A stretch of DNA of 64,000 nucleotides, taken from assembly GCF_014322765.1 (NCBI RefSeq), contig NZ_JAASTZ010000003.1:124001-188000 (forward strand), in the 5' to 3' direction. The notes under the pieces are model-generated. The model had not been told where the DNA came from and ran no database searches. It saw only the letters and a program-made list of their open reading frames with translations. A program made the position numbers and the translations under genes. The first letter of the stretch is position 1, and each line of letters begins with the position of its first letter. Shown piece by piece: positions 1 to 11,061 of the stretch. The DNA is from Listeria immobilis. GTDB lineage: Bacteria > Bacillota > Bacilli > Lactobacillales > Listeriaceae.

Positions 1-1237
1 CTCCTGCTGTATGTCCGGTTACCAAAGCACAGGTAATATTATACCCACCAGTGTAACCATTAATATCCAATATTTCACCGCAGAAAAATAATCCTTCCAT
101 TAGCTTAGATTCCATCTCTTTTGGTTTAATTTCCTTTACAGAAACACCCCCACCAGTGACAAATGCTTTTTCAAAATCAAGTGTGCCATTCACTTCAAAA
201 GTAAAATCTTTTAATAGATGAATAAACTGCTCCATTTTTTTCGGACTTACTTGTTTATATTCTGCTGTTTCGTCCAATTGGGCTTTATCTAGCAAGAATA
301 GTAGCATTTTTTCTTGTAAGAGCGAGCTAAGAGCATTTTTAAGCGCTTTTTTCGGATTGGCTTCTAATAACTTATTAACATCTTTTGCAAGTTCTCCTGC
401 TGATATATTGGGAAATAAATCAAGACGCATTTTTACAGTCTCTGCTCCAGTTTTCTTTAGCTCTCGAAGTACAAACATGCTACATCTAAGGGCAGCTGGA
501 CCTGATACACCAAAATGCGTGAAAATCATATCCATTTGATGGGTAATAATTGGCTTTCCTTTTGCATTTAAAACAGATAACGATACATCCCGTAGCGACG
601 TTCCTTGCAACACTTTTTGTTTAATAAAAGGTTCTGCCGATGTGATAGGAACTTCTGTAGGATAAAGCTCTGTAATTGTATGTCCTGCTTTTTTTGCCCA
701 AGCATAGCCATCGCCTGTTGAGCCTGTCCGAGGAACAGATTTACCGCCAACTGCAACAATTACTGCACTCGCTGAAATTTCTTGACCATCTTTTAACGTA
801 ACACCTTTTACATGTCCGTCCTCATAATCAACTTGCTTCACAGCCGTTTGCATATAAATTTTCACACCTAGTTTTTCCATACGCTGAATCATTGCCTCAG
901 CAACAGAACGTGCGCTATTGGAAACAGGAAACATTCTACCATGATCTTCCTCTTTTAGCGCCACGCCTAGTCTTTCAAAAAAGCGAATAATGTCCTCGTT
1001 ATCAAATGCATGAAACGCGCTATATAAAAAGCGACCATTGCCTGGAATATGTTTAATAATTTCGTCTGCTGGTCGTCTGTTTGTTACATTACAACGTCCA
1101 CCACCAGACATAATTAATTTACGACCTAATTTTGGTCCTTTTTCGATTAATAATACTCGTTTATTCTTTTCTGCTGCACTAATGGCCGCCATTAATCCAG
1201 ACGGTCCACCGCCAATTACTATTACATCAAAATCCAT
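1..1237 (-). CDS. BaiN/HI0933-family NAD(P)/FAD-dependent flavoprotein (3' end cut off)
   Basis: The reading frame runs from an ATG at 1237 off the left edge of the window, so only the last few residues of a roughly 420-residue protein are missing. The N-terminus has the Rossmann dinucleotide motif [12 protein letters not shown] at about residues 7-18, followed by the [16 protein letters not shown] signature typical of the HI0933/YtfP/BaiN family. A second FAD motif ([17 protein letters not shown]) lies in the middle and the C-terminus carries [16 protein letters not shown]. Family members bind FAD; a few are enoate or bile-acid reductases, but the role of this branch in Listeria is not established. 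The gene is on the minus strand and is followed in the upstream direction by a separate terminated unit. Confidence 0.9.
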   Translation of the reverse strand, partial: MDFDVIVIGGGPSGLMAAISAAEKNKRVLLIEKGPKLGRKLIMSGGGRCNVTNRRPADEIIKHIPGNGRFLYSAFHAFDNEDIIRFFERLGVALKEEDHGRMFPVSNSARSVAEAMIQRMEKLGVKIYMQTAVKQVDYEDGHVKGVTLKDGQEISASAVIVAVGGKSVPRTGSTGDGYAWAKKAGHTITELYPTEVPITSAEPFIKQKVLQGTSLRDVSLSVLNAKGKPIITHQMDMIFTHFGVSGPAALRCSMFVLRELKKTGAETVKMRLDLFPNISAGELAKDVNKLLEANPKKALKNALSSLLQEKMLLFLLDKAQLDETAEYKQVSPKKMEQFIHLLKDFTFEVNGTLDFEKAFVTGGGVSVKEIKPKEMESKLMEGLFFCGEILDINGYTGGYNITCALVTGHTAG

Positions 1238-1312
1238 TGTCCCGCTCCTTTATTTTATCCGAACTTAAGTATAGCAAGCATTCCTTTCACTGCCAAGCCT
1301 TTTTAACCAAAC

Positions 1313-1337
1313 AAAAACCTGAGAAAAGACTCAGGTT
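1313..1337 (-). terminator. Intrinsic terminator after the zinc peptidase gene
   Basis: On the minus strand a CCTGAG/CTCAGG stem with a 6-base loop is followed by a T-run. It lies 14 bases past the stop of the 1351-2034 gene. Confidence 0.8.
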
Positions 1338-1350
1338 TATTGAAAGTATT

Positions 1351-2034
1351 CTAATTTCGATTCATATTTGTAAAAATTAGTAGTAATCTTAGAAGTTCAA
1401 GTACTGCGACGGCCATTGCTGCAACATAAGTCATTGCGGCTGCACTAAGTACTTTCTTCGCTTGTGGAAGTTCAGATGATGATACAAGTCCGCCGCCTTC
1501 TAATTGAACGAGTGCACGCTTACTTGCGTCAAATTCGACAGGTAAGGTAATTAGTTGGAACAATACACCAATTCCCATCAAAACAATTCCAAGTAGCATA
1601 AAACCAGGTGCACTAGCTAGCATCCCGATAATTAAGAACACCCATGAAATATTGGAGCTAAACATTGTAACTGGTACAAGTGCTGAACGAAAACGCATAA
1701 AGGAGTAATCCTGTTGATCTTGTATTGCGTGCCCTACTTCATGAGCCGCAACCGCTGCCCCTGCAATAGAACGTCCACGGAAATTAGCTTCTGAAAGGAA
1801 CACTGCTTTCTTTCTAGGATCATAGTGGTCACTTAACACTCCCTTTGTTTCATGTACAGGAACGTTCGTTAATCCATTTGTATCCAAAATTTGACGAGCA
1901 ACTTCAGCACCAGTCAAACCATTAGCTACAGCAACTTTGGAATATTGGGCATAGGTTGTTTTAACACGAAATTGTGCCCAAAGCGGAATTGCTGCAACGA
2001 TAATAAAATAAATAATATATTGACTAAATGTCAT
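1351..2034 (-). CDS. Membrane zinc metallopeptidase, YugP-like (Zn_peptidase_2)
   Basis: A 227-residue membrane protein. An N-terminal hydrophobic segment covers residues 5-22. The zinc-binding HExxH motif is present as HEVGH at residues 98-102, embedded in AAHEVGHAIQ. Two or three further hydrophobic segments lie between about 120 and 220. This layout is that of the YugP/DUF232 family of putative neutral zinc metallopeptidases; substrates are unknown. The ATG at 2034 is preceded by an AGGAGGAAG-like ribosome site. A terminator follows directly, so this is probably the last gene of its transcript. Confidence 0.85.
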   Translation of the reverse strand: MTFSQYIIYFIIVAAIPLWAQFRVKTTYAQYSKVAVANGLTGAEVARQILDTNGLTNVPVHETKGVLSDHYDPRKKAVFLSEANFRGRSIAGAAVAAHEVGHAIQDQQDYSFMRFRSALVPVTMFSSNISWVFLIIGMLASAPGFMLLGIVLMGIGVLFQLITLPVEFDASKRALVQLEGGGLVSSSELPQAKKVLSAAAMTYVAAMAVAVLELLRLLLIFTNMNRN

Positions 2035-2113
2035 TTAATCATCTTCCTCCTACTACTTTTTATCAATTGATTACTTTAAGTATAAATTAACCAAGGCCAA
2101 GACTCAACCTCTT

Positions 2114-2740
2114 TCACTCATCATGAGGAAATTCTAATGTACGATGCCCTTTTTTTATGGTTTTATCATATACCATCCATAAAACGATAATAGTTAACCA
2201 AAAAGTAGCATAACCAATTTCAGGTAAAAAACTTTCCAGTCCCATATAAATTGGCATTTGTCCAAATAAATAGTCAATCACATCATTATGTAAAACCCAA
2301 ACAGCTGCTATCATGAAATGGCCTATTCGAAAGCGAAAAAAAGGAGCATATAGAATACCTTCTACTGCCATAAATCCATGTGTGAAAATTAACATCACAG
2401 CAGTCCATATTATCATTCCCTGATCCAACATATAAAAAATATTCATGCCAACTGCCCATAAACCATATTTTACTAAACAAACAAAAGCTAGTGCCTCCAT
2501 TAATGGCCAATGCTTCTTCCCAAGAAAAGCCACAAGTACTAATGTGAAAAATAATATGGCAGTTGGGCTGTCTGGTACAAAAGCCCAAAAACGAGGTTCT
2601 GTAATTTGTAATTGTGGTATATACCATATGTATCCGTAAATTGCCCCTAGTAAATTCCCAAAAAACAATAATCGAATAAAAGCTCGATTTGCGAGTAAAC
2701 TATTTAACAATCCATCCCACTCCCTAAAAAATCCTAGCAT
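2114..2740 (-). CDS. DUF1405 integral membrane protein, YpjA-like
   Basis: A 208-residue polytopic membrane protein with about six hydrophobic segments, starting LLFFGNLLGAIYGYIWY near residue 25. It matches the DUF1405/YpjA family of Bacillus and relatives, whose function is unknown. It sits downstream of the ypiB and ypiA homologues on the same strand, with 50 bases between it and ypiB. The start is uncertain: the ATG at 2740 has only a distant GTGGGG, while a TTG ten codons later (2710) has AGGGAG nine bases upstream and would give a 198-residue protein. Confidence 0.75.
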   Translation of the reverse strand: MLGFFREWDGLLNSLLANRAFIRLLFFGNLLGAIYGYIWYIPQLQITEPRFWAFVPDSPTAILFFTLVLVAFLGKKHWPLMEALAFVCLVKYGLWAVGMNIFYMLDQGMIIWTAVMLIFTHGFMAVEGILYAPFFRFRIGHFMIAAVWVLHNDVIDYLFGQMPIYMGLESFLPEIGYATFWLTIIVLWMVYDKTIKKGHRTLEFPHDE

Positions 2741-2790
2741 AGCGACTAATGAAACCCCACTTCATTAATTCACTAACTAGGATTCATTCC

Positions 2791-3336
2791 TTATTCTTTT
2801 CCATTATCCATTTGCTGTAAAATTTGAACTAATTGCTGAAAAGTAGCTTCATCACGTTCATCAAGTGCTATATCAATTTTCTCAAGCAACTTTGCTCTTG
2901 AAAATTGATGAACAGATTGATAGATAAGTGCATCTGCCATTTCTTTTTCTGCATCTGCTAATTTCACTTTGGTAAACGGATTATCTTCTCGAACGAGCGC
3001 ATACTCTGGTGAAACAATCGCATCTTCAAAATGAAGTTCGATATACAACTCTTCGTCCCAGTTTAACCGAATATCATGAAATGCTTTTTCTGGGTCAGTT
3101 GTCATAATGTTTCCTTTAAAAAATAGGAATGGCTCAGATTCGACACCATGAGCACTAAGCGAAAGCCCTCGTGCACATCCTTCCAAATTATCAACAAAAT
3201 GAACATATTTTACAATTTGATCATGACCAGCAATATAATTTAAAACCCACATTGCTTCTCTAGTTTTCATCTGGTGTTTATTTAAAAGCCAACGAATAAA
3301 ATCTTTCTTCTCATCTATTGAAATGGATGCTTTCAC
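2791..3336 (-). CDS. YpiB-family protein (UPF0302) with C-terminal IDEAL domain
   Basis: A 181-residue soluble protein. The first 120 residues match the UPF0302/YpiB domain ([20 protein letters not shown] at the N-terminus). The C-terminus carries an IDEAL-type motif ([14 protein letters not shown], about residues 154-167), a short helical element found in small Firmicute proteins. The biochemical function is unknown. The start codon is GTG, with a GAGGAAAG ribosome site unusually close to it. It follows the TPR gene by 34 bases and is probably co-transcribed with it, as in the ypiA-ypiB pair of Bacillus. Confidence 0.85.
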   Translation of the reverse strand: MKASISIDEKKDFIRWLLNKHQMKTREAMWVLNYIAGHDQIVKYVHFVDNLEGCARGLSLSAHGVESEPFLFFKGNIMTTDPEKAFHDIRLNWDEELYIELHFEDAIVSPEYALVREDNPFTKVKLADAEKEMADALIYQSVHQFSRAKLLEKIDIALDERDEATFQQLVQILQQMDNGKE

Positions 3337-3370
3337 CTTTCCTCAGTCCTTTCCCAGTCTTTTTTATTTA

Positions 3371-4624
3371 TTAATCTACTAGTGATAAAATTTCTGTGTC
3401 TTCTGGTTCAAGTTCTAAATAATTACGCAATATTTGTTGTGATTTCTCGTGTTCGCCTTCTTCTCTTAAAAACAAACCATATTCCTTTAAGAATGTTGGG
3501 TTATTTGTAAAATGCGGATAAGCTACTTCATAATTTGCTTTTGCTTTATTATATTGTTCTGTTTCCTGATATGCAACACTTACGTCCCAGAAAATTTGTG
3601 GTTCAGAAATGACTTCTTCTCCGAGACCTTCCACTAGTTCAATAACACCCTCATAGTTTTCACGAGCAAGTAGTAATTTATTAAGTTGAATAATTGCTTC
3701 TGAATACTCTTCATCAAGAACAATTGCTTGCCTAAAAAATTCCTCTGCTTCTTCTGGCAAGCGAAGTGTTACTGCAAGTTTCCCTGCCTCTAAAAACAGC
3801 TCTTTATTAAATTCATCCTGACTTAAGCCATCTTTTAAAACCTCGATTGCTTTTTCAGGCTCGCCGTTTTCCTCATAGCTTTTTGCCAAATAAGAATAAA
3901 GAGTTGAATATGCCGGATCATGCTCTCGTAAATGTTCAAGGGCATGGATAGCTTTTGTATAATCCTTCGCTTGAAATGCCGTTAGCCCCATACCAAACAA
4001 GGTATCAACGGATTCTTTATCTTCCAAAGCGCGTTCATAATAAGGTAGTGCTTCTTCAAAAGCTCCACTTGCAGCAAAAGCTTCTGCAATTCGTTCATAT
4101 ACAGAAACCACTCCATTAGCAATAATTGTTAAACCTGCTTCCACCGCTGTTTGATACGACTGAACAGCAGAGGCAAATCTTGCTTGAGATAAATAATACT
4201 CACCTAAAGCAAAATCAATAATCGGCTCATTAGCAGCAATTTGTTTTGCTTCGATTAGTTTTTGCTCACTTACCTCAAATAAACCTTGCATTTGATAAAG
4301 ATCTGCTAGTACCAATAAACTTTCCACATATGCTTCATCTTTTTTATTCACTTTTTCTAAATAATCTTGTGCAGAATCCAGATCATCTTTTTCGAGTGCT
4401 ACTTCTGCTGCACGAACAAGTAACTCTCCTTCATCCTTATATTTAGCTAAAAGTAATTCATATAAATCTTCCGTTTCATCTAAAAATCCTAATGCAAATA
4501 ATTCTTCTGCTAAAAAAAACTGTTCTTCATCTGTTCCCGCTTGTACTACTTCATCAAAATACTTCTTCGCAAGCGCCATATCTTCATGCTCTAACGCATG
4601 TAGCATTTTATTAGCTAATTCCAT
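3371..4624 (-). CDS. TPR-repeat protein, YpiA-like
   Basis: A 417-residue, acidic, entirely helical-looking protein made of successive tetratricopeptide repeats, with recurring patterns such as A...YLEKVNKKDEAY, ALPYYERALEDKESVDTLFG and AEEFFRQAIVLDEEYSEAI. No signal peptide or membrane segment is seen. It matches YpiA of Bacillus, which lies next to aroA (aroE in Bacillus naming) in the same way. TPR proteins mediate protein-protein contacts; the partner here is not known. The start ATG has GAAGGTG upstream. It follows the aroA terminator, so it probably has its own promoter. Confidence 0.85.
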   Translation of the reverse strand: MELANKMLHALEHEDMALAKKYFDEVVQAGTDEEQFFLAEELFALGFLDETEDLYELLLAKYKDEGELLVRAAEVALEKDDLDSAQDYLEKVNKKDEAYVESLLVLADLYQMQGLFEVSEQKLIEAKQIAANEPIIDFALGEYYLSQARFASAVQSYQTAVEAGLTIIANGVVSVYERIAEAFAASGAFEEALPYYERALEDKESVDTLFGMGLTAFQAKDYTKAIHALEHLREHDPAYSTLYSYLAKSYEENGEPEKAIEVLKDGLSQDEFNKELFLEAGKLAVTLRLPEEAEEFFRQAIVLDEEYSEAIIQLNKLLLARENYEGVIELVEGLGEEVISEPQIFWDVSVAYQETEQYNKAKANYEVAYPHFTNNPTFLKEYGLFLREEGEHEKSQQILRNYLELEPEDTEILSLVD

Positions 4625-4703
4625 TTCTGCACCTTCTTTAATAATAAGTCGTTTTTCTATTATACCATTACTTTCTCAATAAGAAAAAGTGATTGCCTCA
4701 CCT

Positions 4704-4745
4704 AAAAAATACCAGTACTGATATATCTAGCGATCAGCACTGGTA
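4704..4745 (-). terminator. Intrinsic terminator after aroA
   Basis: On the minus strand a 13-bp stem (TACCAGTGCTGAT with ATCAGTACTGGTA) is followed by six T residues, eight bases beyond the aroA stop. It closes the aromatic biosynthesis operon. Confidence 0.9.
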
Positions 4746-4752
4746 GTCATTA

Positions 4753-6039
4753 TTATTTTAAAAGTGAACGAATATCTTCAAAAAAGGTCGGATACGAAAC
4801 AGAAACTGCTTCTGCACGCTCTAATTCCACATCTCCCTCTTCAACAAGAAGTGCAGCGATTTGAAGCATCATTCCGATACGATGATCGCCGTAACTTGTC
4901 ACATTGGCTGCATGAAGTGGCGTTTTTCCGCGAATAATTAAGCCATCTTCAGTTGGAGTAATATCTGCTCCCATTTTGTTTAGTTCATTGGCCACTGCGT
5001 CAATTCGATTAGTTTCTTTTACTTTCAATTCAGCAGCATCTTTTATGATAGTTGTTCCTTCTGCTTGTGTTGCTAAAAGAGCGATAACAGGAATTTCGTC
5101 AATTAGACGAGGAATAATATCGCCACCAATTTCTGTTCCTTTTAGCTTGCTAGATTTCACCACAACAGTGCCTGCTAACTTCCCAGTACTTCTGCTGGAA
5201 TCTTTTACAATTAAACTCCCGCCCATTTGTTCTACCACATCAAAAATCCCTGTTCTAGTCGGATTTAAACCAACATGAGTTAGTTCAATTTCACTGTTTG
5301 GTGCAATTAAGCCTGCCACAATAAAGAAAGCGGCAGAAGAAACATCTCCTGGGACAGTCATTTCCTGCCCAATAAATCGTTGACCGCCTTTAACACGAAT
5401 GGTTAGACCATCCATTTCAATTTCACCGCCAAATTGACGAATCATGTGTTCTGTATGATCACGTGTTTTTTCTTTTTCATGGATAATCGTTTCACCTTCT
5501 GCTTGCAATGCTGCAAAAATAATTGCACTTTTTACTTGTGCACTAGCAACTGGCATATGATATTCCATTCGTTTCAATGATTGGTTACCTGTAATTGTTA
5601 TTGGAGCAAATTCAGAACCATCTTTACCATGCATTTTTGCACCCATTTGTTGTAGTGGTAACATAACACGGTTCATCGGACGTTTTGCAATGGACTCGTC
5701 GCCCAAAATAACAGTATCAAAAGCTCGTCCAGCTAAAATCCCCATCATCAAACGAATGGTTGTTCCGGAGTTACCAATATCAAGAGCGCCATCTGCTTGT
5801 TTTAAACCATCAAATCCAGCACCATGAACAATAATTTCTTCCTCGGTTTCTTCAATTTTCACACCTAATGATTTAAAAGCCTTAATAGTTCCAAGGCAAT
5901 CATCGGCACGTAAGAAATGACGAATGACCGTTTTTCCTTCTGCAATTGCCCCAAACATAATGCTGCGATGGGACATTGATTTATCTCCAGGAACTGTAAT
6001 TTCACCAACCAGCCCTTGTTTATTTGTAATTAATTTCAT
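4753..6039 (-). CDS. aroA: 3-phosphoshikimate 1-carboxyvinyltransferase (EPSP synthase), class II
   Basis: Joins shikimate-3-phosphate and phosphoenolpyruvate to EPSP in the shikimate pathway. From the chosen start the protein is 428 residues, the normal family length. Seen motifs are PGDKSMSHR (17-25), GNSGTT, SAQVK, RDHTE, NPTRTG and GDHRIGMM. The set GDKS, SAQxK, RxHxE and NxTR marks the class II form, which is typically insensitive to glyphosate. The frame is open further upstream, but the ATG at 6039 has AGGAGA ten bases before it and begins MKLITNKQG as I recall for Listeria AroA; an ATG two codons earlier is too close to that site. Last gene of the operon, 13 bases after tyrA. Confidence 0.96.
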   Translation of the reverse strand: MKLITNKQGLVGEITVPGDKSMSHRSIMFGAIAEGKTVIRHFLRADDCLGTIKAFKSLGVKIEETEEEIIVHGAGFDGLKQADGALDIGNSGTTIRLMMGILAGRAFDTVILGDESIAKRPMNRVMLPLQQMGAKMHGKDGSEFAPITITGNQSLKRMEYHMPVASAQVKSAIIFAALQAEGETIIHEKEKTRDHTEHMIRQFGGEIEMDGLTIRVKGGQRFIGQEMTVPGDVSSAAFFIVAGLIAPNSEIELTHVGLNPTRTGIFDVVEQMGGSLIVKDSSRSTGKLAGTVVVKSSKLKGTEIGGDIIPRLIDEIPVIALLATQAEGTTIIKDAAELKVKETNRIDAVANELNKMGADITPTEDGLIIRGKTPLHAANVTSYGDHRIGMMLQIAALLVEEGDVELERAEAVSVSYPTFFEDIRSLLK

Positions 6040-6052
6040 CGTCATTTCTCTC

Positions 6053-7156
6053 CTATTCGTAATGGCATGTATAGTTACTTCTAGTTTCAATACAACGCTT
6101 CGCTCGGTCTCTGTCTTCGTCTGATTGGAAAGTAATTTGTAACACACCAAAAATATCTTCCCGAGTTTCCAAAATCTTGATATTGGTTAAACTAATTTCT
6201 TCTTCGCCTAAATATCTTGTCACCTCAGAGATAACCCCTGGATAATCTGGTACATCGACAAATAAATCGTAAAAAGATGGTATCGCGCCACCTTGATGAA
6301 CGGGAAGCGAATCTCGAAATTCTTTTGCTCCATCAAAAAAAGCATAAATCGAATGACTATCTTCACTTTCGAGCATTTCCAGGGCTTGATTCATGCTATC
6401 TCGCCAAATCGTCAGCTGTTTTATTAATGTTTTTTGGTTACTGATAGAAATATCTGTCCACATTCTTGGATCTGAAGAAGCGACCCGGGTAATATCACGA
6501 AACCCACCTGCTGCTAGTCGGAATGCAGCAGGATGTTCTTCAGTAAAACGTTGCGTTTGATTAACTAAAGCTGCCGCAACAATATGGGGTAAATGACTTA
6601 GCATTCCTGTAATTTCATCATGTTCGTTTGGCGATAATACTAAAAATTTAGCATTCGTTCCTGAAAGCCAATTTTTTAGATTAATCACTTTATCCTCTGG
6701 CACGTCATTCGTTGGTGTTAACAAATAATAAGCATTTTCAAATAAAAGTTCTTTTGCCGCTCGGACACCGCTTTTATGTGAACCTGCCATTGGATGCCCA
6801 CCGATAAATGTTATTCCACTTTCCCTAAGTACGGCTGATGCTTCCATTATGGTTCCTTTTGTACTTCCTGTATCCGTTACAATAACATTTTTCTTTAAAC
6901 GAAGCCCTGGTAATCGTGTTAATAATTGTTCCGTTTCTTTTACCGGGCAACAAAAAATAAGTAAATCTGCTTTTGGTCCATCTATTAAAATACTTTCGCC
7001 AATTTCATCTATGACTCCTAGAGACTTTCCAACTTCTAACGTATGATAGGAAACGTCTATTCCAATGATATGCGCTTCTGGATGTTTGGCTTTAATCGCA
7101 AGGGCAATAGAACCGCCAATTAACCCAAGACCAACAATAACTACCGTCCCCTTCAT
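6053..7156 (-). CDS. tyrA: Prephenate dehydrogenase with C-terminal ACT domain
   Basis: Oxidatively decarboxylates prephenate to 4-hydroxyphenylpyruvate for tyrosine synthesis. The 367-residue protein has an N-terminal NAD(P) Rossmann motif GLGLIGGS (9-16), [10 protein letters not shown] (121-130), and catalytic-region residues H179, D180 and SHLPH (187-191). An ACT domain occupies roughly residues 295-367, suggesting feedback control by an aromatic amino acid, as in the Bacillus enzyme. It lies between hisC and aroA with short gaps (20 and 13 bases), so all three are co-transcribed. The ATG has GGAGGC upstream. Confidence 0.95.
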   Translation of the reverse strand: MKGTVVIVGLGLIGGSIALAIKAKHPEAHIIGIDVSYHTLEVGKSLGVIDEIGESILIDGPKADLLIFCCPVKETEQLLTRLPGLRLKKNVIVTDTGSTKGTIMEASAVLRESGITFIGGHPMAGSHKSGVRAAKELLFENAYYLLTPTNDVPEDKVINLKNWLSGTNAKFLVLSPNEHDEITGMLSHLPHIVAAALVNQTQRFTEEHPAAFRLAAGGFRDITRVASSDPRMWTDISISNQKTLIKQLTIWRDSMNQALEMLESEDSHSIYAFFDGAKEFRDSLPVHQGGAIPSFYDLFVDVPDYPGVISEVTRYLGEEEISLTNIKILETREDIFGVLQITFQSDEDRDRAKRCIETRSNYTCHYE

Positions 7157-7176
7157 TCAAAAACGCCTCCAAATAC

Positions 7177-8259
7177 TTACAATAATTTTTCTAAAAGGGC
7201 AATAACTGCACTATTTTCTTCTTCTGTTCCAATCGTAATTCGAACAGCTTCTTTGAAACCAAGCGCTGCACCAGAACGTGTAATATAGCCATTTTTTTCT
7301 AAATAGCTAAAAATAGCTCCTGCATCAATTCCTAAATCTATTAAAACAAAATTCCCATTTGCCGGATATAATTTCACCTTTTCAAAACGTTTAGCAAAGG
7401 CTTCGTATTGTTTAATTCCTTTTGCATTAGAAATTCGACATGCTTCAATAAAAGCTTGATCCTTTATTGCTTCGATTGCTAATTTTTGTCCCATACTTGT
7501 TGTATTAAATGGTGGGCGGACAATGTTCAGTTGGTTGATGATTTCTTTATCTGCAATACCATAACCAACACGTGCACTTGCCAAACCATAAATTTTACTA
7601 AAAGTTCGAGTAATGATTAAATTTTTATAAGTACGAATCCATTGTTCATGTTTTTCAGGTTGAGGAGTTACGTATTCAATATACGCTTCATCCAAAACAA
7701 CCAGCACATCGCTAGGTACTTTAGCTAAAAATGCTTGTAAATCCGTTAATTCAATATAATTGCCTGTGGGATTATTGGGATTACAAACCCAGACAATGGT
7801 TGTTTTTTCATCAATTGCAGCTAGCATACCTTCTAAATTATGTGCGCCATCCGCAAGAAGGGGAATTTCCCTTACTTCGGCTCCTTCAATGAAAGCATTT
7901 TGGCGATACTGCACAAAGGTTGGTGCTGCCATAACTGTATTGGTTGTATTATCAAGCAAAACCCGCGTTAACAATTCAATTAATTCATCTACCCCAGCTG
8001 TAAAAATTAATTCCTCTTCTTCTAATTGATAAAAATCTGCTACTTCTTTTCGTAAGTTAGCAGCCCAACCATCTGGATAAATTTCTGTTTCCACATTGGA
8101 ATTTGCTTGCAAAGCTGCCACTTTTGGCGAAGTACCTAGTGGATTTTCATTGGAAGATAGTTTGGTTATTTTTGTTAAACCAAGTTCTGCCATCACTTCT
8201 TCTTCACGTTTCCCAGGTTTATAAGAAGATAGACCTGTAAGTGATTTTTTCCATTTCAT
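7177..8259 (-). CDS. hisC: Histidinol-phosphate / aromatic aminotransferase
   Basis: A 360-residue class I/II PLP aminotransferase. Seen features are the substrate/PLP region SSNENPLG (35-42), [10 protein letters not shown] (159-168), the D190-E-A-Y turn and the PLP lysine K222 in [16 protein letters not shown]. HisC enzymes in this family also transaminate prephenate or hydroxyphenylpyruvate. The location between aroH and tyrA, far from any his gene in view, suggests that it serves phenylalanine and tyrosine synthesis as well as histidine. Its ATG overlaps the aroH stop by one base (TAATG), which implies translational coupling; GAGGAGG lies upstream. Confidence 0.93.
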   Translation of the reverse strand: MKWKKSLTGLSSYKPGKREEEVMAELGLTKITKLSSNENPLGTSPKVAALQANSNVETEIYPDGWAANLRKEVADFYQLEEEELIFTAGVDELIELLTRVLLDNTTNTVMAAPTFVQYRQNAFIEGAEVREIPLLADGAHNLEGMLAAIDEKTTIVWVCNPNNPTGNYIELTDLQAFLAKVPSDVLVVLDEAYIEYVTPQPEKHEQWIRTYKNLIITRTFSKIYGLASARVGYGIADKEIINQLNIVRPPFNTTSMGQKLAIEAIKDQAFIEACRISNAKGIKQYEAFAKRFEKVKLYPANGNFVLIDLGIDAGAIFSYLEKNGYITRSGAALGFKEAVRITIGTEEENSAVIALLEKLL

Positions 8260-8633
8260 TACGCATCCTCCTCTTTCACTAAATCTGGGCGCAATACTTT
8301 TGCTCCACGTAAATACACATGATTGATTGCTTCAAGTGGCTTATGTAAATCTGTAAATACCATAAAGCGAATACACATTGGAAGCGAACCCGGCACTGGA
8401 ATTTCTTGCATCCCCATAACTGGAACAAATTCAAAACCAGGTGTTTCACGTACTGCCTTCGCTGGAAAAGCCGTAAAAATATCTTCAGTTACTGTAATAA
8501 TAACCGAAGTAAGTTGCTCACTATCCACTATTCCATTTTGAGTTAAAATTTCTGCAAATAATTGTTTTGTTGCTGTATAAATTTCTTCCGGCGTATTGTT
8601 TTCTATTGTTGTTGCACCACGAATCGCTCTCAA
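8259..8633 (-). CDS. aroH: Monofunctional chorismate mutase, AroH class
   Basis: Converts chorismate to prephenate. The 124-residue protein begins [11 protein letters not shown] and aligns with Bacillus AroH; expected active-site residues can be placed at R5, E77 (in MGMQEIPV), R89 and Y107. It uses a TTG start: the only well-placed initiation codon after GGAGGGG is the TTG at 8633, which overlaps the aroB stop codon. This is the stand-alone trimeric AroH class. It lies between aroB and hisC. Confidence 0.93.
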   Translation of the reverse strand: MRAIRGATTIENNTPEEIYTATKQLFAEILTQNGIVDSEQLTSVIITVTEDIFTAFPAKAVRETPGFEFVPVMGMQEIPVPGSLPMCIRFMVFTDLHKPLEAINHVYLRGAKVLRPDLVKEEDA

Positions 8634-9727
8634 AATTTATCCCCTCCATTTCGCATCACGTTTTTGTATGTTTTAAAAATCAACTCATCTTCTGCTTTAT
8701 AAATAACTGGTTTTCCAATTTCTGCTAGTAAAACCATGCTTATTTCATTAAAAGTAGTTTTCTTATCATGACGCATATTTTCCAATATTTTACTAAAAGG
8801 GACCGTTGCATCAAAAACAGTATCATAACCCAAATTTGCTAACCAGCTTTTAAATTCTGCTAAATCAAAATCCAGTCCGTAAACTGTCTCACTCATCGTT
8901 AATGCATAAATCATCCCATAAGTAATCGCCTCACCGTGAAGCCATTTGCCAAAGTTACCATAAGCTTCTAAGGCATGACCAAACGTGTGACCAAAATTCA
9001 AATAAGCGCGTACTCCTTGCTCCGTCTCATCTTGAGCAACAATATTCGCTTTAATTTCAATTCCGCGCTGTAAAAATGGCGTTAAATCTTTCGTATAAAA
9101 GTCTTTTGGTTCTGTAAAAGTATCCATTAATGTGCGAAGTAATGTATGGTCGCTAATAAGGGCATGTTTTATCATTTCAGCAAAACCAGATCGCATTTCT
9201 CGTTCAGGTAAAGTAGCAAAAAACTGCGTATCATAAATAACAGCTTCTGGTTGGTAAAAGTTGCCAATCATATTTTTGCCCAATGGATGATTAATCGCAA
9301 CTTTGCCACCAACCGCACTATCATGAGCAAGAACCGTTGTAGGAACTTGATAAAATGGAATGCCTCTCATATATGTAGCAGCAACAAAACCACCTAAATC
9401 ACCAATTACTCCCCCTCCAAAAGCAATTAAAACCGCCTTACGATCAAGGCCAGTTTCAATCATTTTTGTCATGACGTCTTCATAAACAGCAAATGTCTTC
9501 GCTTCTTCCCCATTTGGCGTCACATAATACGTCACTTCCGGCAAATCAGCAAGCACTTTGTCAAGTTTCGCTTTATGAAGTTTTGACACGTGTTCATCTG
9601 TTAAGACAAACACGTGAGAATACTTCGCTAGACTTTGTGACCATTTTTCTTGCACATCAAGTAAGGCAGATTCATTAATATATACTGGGTATGTTTTACT
9701 TTTAGCACGGACTGTAATTTCTGGCAT
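8630..9727 (-). CDS. aroB: 3-dehydroquinate synthase
   Basis: Second step of the shikimate pathway, cyclising DAHP to 3-dehydroquinate with NAD and a divalent metal. The 365-residue protein has the NAD-binding glycine-rich segment FGGGVIGDLGGFVAATYMRG near residue 105 and the metal-ligand region FGHTFGHALE. Length is normal. It follows aroC by two bases and overlaps aroH, so it is inside the operon. The ATG has AAGGAG upstream. Confidence 0.96.
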   Translation of the reverse strand: MPEITVRAKSKTYPVYINESALLDVQEKWSQSLAKYSHVFVLTDEHVSKLHKAKLDKVLADLPEVTYYVTPNGEEAKTFAVYEDVMTKMIETGLDRKAVLIAFGGGVIGDLGGFVAATYMRGIPFYQVPTTVLAHDSAVGGKVAINHPLGKNMIGNFYQPEAVIYDTQFFATLPEREMRSGFAEMIKHALISDHTLLRTLMDTFTEPKDFYTKDLTPFLQRGIEIKANIVAQDETEQGVRAYLNFGHTFGHALEAYGNFGKWLHGEAITYGMIYALTMSETVYGLDFDLAEFKSWLANLGYDTVFDATVPFSKILENMRHDKKTTFNEISMVLLAEIGKPVIYKAEDELIFKTYKNVMRNGGDKF

Positions 9728-9729
9728 GA

Positions 9730-10896
9730 TTAAAACTCCTTCGTTAAGTTTCGATGTTCCTCCACATGTTTTTTAAGTGTGTCAAAACGGTCACCATCAA
9801 ATTTTTCTAACACAGCCACTGCTACTTCCCAAGCAACAACAGCCTCGGCTACTACGCTTGCTGCAGGTACTGCACAACTATCCGAACGCTCCACACTTGC
9901 ATTAAAGGTTTCTTTTGAATCGATATCCACACTTTGAAGTGGTTTATATAAAGTTGGAATTGGCTTCATTACGCCGCGAACAACGATTGGCATACCGTTT
10001 GTCATTCCGCCTTCAAAACCTCCCAGATTATTTGTCCGTCTTGTATAACCCTCTTCTTTACTCCATAAAATTTCATCCATTACTTCGCTTCCGGGTTTTC
10101 TCGCAGCTTCAAAACCAACACCGAATTCAGCGCCTTTAAAAGCATTTATACTTACAATCGCACGGGCAATTTTCGCATCTAATTTTTTATCCCATTGTAC
10201 ATAGCTACCAAGGCCAGCAGGTACGCCGCCAACAACTACTTCGACAATTCCGCCAATGGTATCGCCATTTTTCTTTGCATCATCAATTTTTTGCATCATT
10301 TCTGCTGCTGCTTCCTCGTCTAAACAACGAACGGGTGACGCCTCTGAAGTGTCTTGAATTTCTGTAACGGAATAGTCACGAGTCAAATTCGCTCTAGTTC
10401 CACCAATTTCAAGAACATGACCTGCAACTTCAATTCCAAGTTCATGTAATAGTTTTTTAGCAACTGCTCCTGCTGCAACGCGGACAGTTGTTTCTCGTGC
10501 ACTAGAACGTTCCAACACATTACGCATATCATTATGACCATATTTCATGCCACCAACTAAATCCGCATGTCCAGGACGAGGACGAGATACGCGACGAGAT
10601 TTTTCATTTTTTTCTGGAACTGGTTCAATGCTCATAACTGTTTCCCAATGTTTCCAGTCTTTATTTTCAACAAACATTGCTACAGGAGCGCCTAGCGTTT
10701 TACCATGACGAATGCCCGCTGTAATTTGTACTTGGTCTTTTTCAATACGCATACGAGCCCCGCGACCATGACCACCTTGCCGTCTTTTTAGTTCTTTATT
10801 TATATCTTCTGCAAGTAGGGGCATCCCTGCTGGCAATCCTTCAATAATAGTTGTAAGCCCTGGTCCATGTGATTCTCCTGCCGTTAAGTATCTCAT
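9730..10896 (-). CDS. aroC: Chorismate synthase
   Basis: Last step of the common aromatic pathway, converting EPSP to chorismate with reduced FMN. The 388-residue protein begins [14 protein letters not shown] and contains the family motifs [32 protein letters not shown] and [12 protein letters not shown]. First gene of the run aroC-aroB-aroH-hisC-tyrA-aroA. The start has AAAGGAGAG 10 bases upstream. This gene is called aroF in Bacillus naming. A reduced-flavin supply is required; no dedicated flavin reductase is adjacent. Confidence 0.96.
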   Translation of the reverse strand: MRYLTAGESHGPGLTTIIEGLPAGMPLLAEDINKELKRRQGGHGRGARMRIEKDQVQITAGIRHGKTLGAPVAMFVENKDWKHWETVMSIEPVPEKNEKSRRVSRPRPGHADLVGGMKYGHNDMRNVLERSSARETTVRVAAGAVAKKLLHELGIEVAGHVLEIGGTRANLTRDYSVTEIQDTSEASPVRCLDEEAAAEMMQKIDDAKKNGDTIGGIVEVVVGGVPAGLGSYVQWDKKLDAKIARAIVSINAFKGAEFGVGFEAARKPGSEVMDEILWSKEEGYTRRTNNLGGFEGGMTNGMPIVVRGVMKPIPTLYKPLQSVDIDSKETFNASVERSDSCAVPAASVVAEAVVAWEVAVAVLEKFDGDRFDTLKKHVEEHRNLTKEF

Positions 10897-11013
10897 TTCA
10901 ACAACTCTCCTTTTTCTATTTAAGCTAGGTATTCTAGCGTTAATATTTTAGCGCTTTAAAGTATATGTGTAATATCTTAACATATGCCTAGCAAGAACAC
11001 AATACTTTAATCT

Positions 11014-11030
11014 CATTCTATTATCATATC
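11014..11030 (-). promoter_or_regulatory. Possible extended -10 promoter for the aro operon
   Basis: On the minus strand TTTGATATGATAATAG carries an extended -10 (TGATATGAT). It lies between the ndk terminator and aroC, leaving a leader of about 120 bases. A second candidate, TTGTGT-17-TAAGAT, lies a little downstream. No start site can be proven by reading. Confidence 0.35.
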
Positions 11031-11061
11031 AAAAAAACGCGCCAAATGGTAATTTCTCTAT

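Noticed and set aside
2286-2627. 113-codon frame overlapping the YpjA-like gene
   Set aside because: Same strand, different frame, no ribosome site and no family resemblance; the membrane protein frame is clearly the real one.
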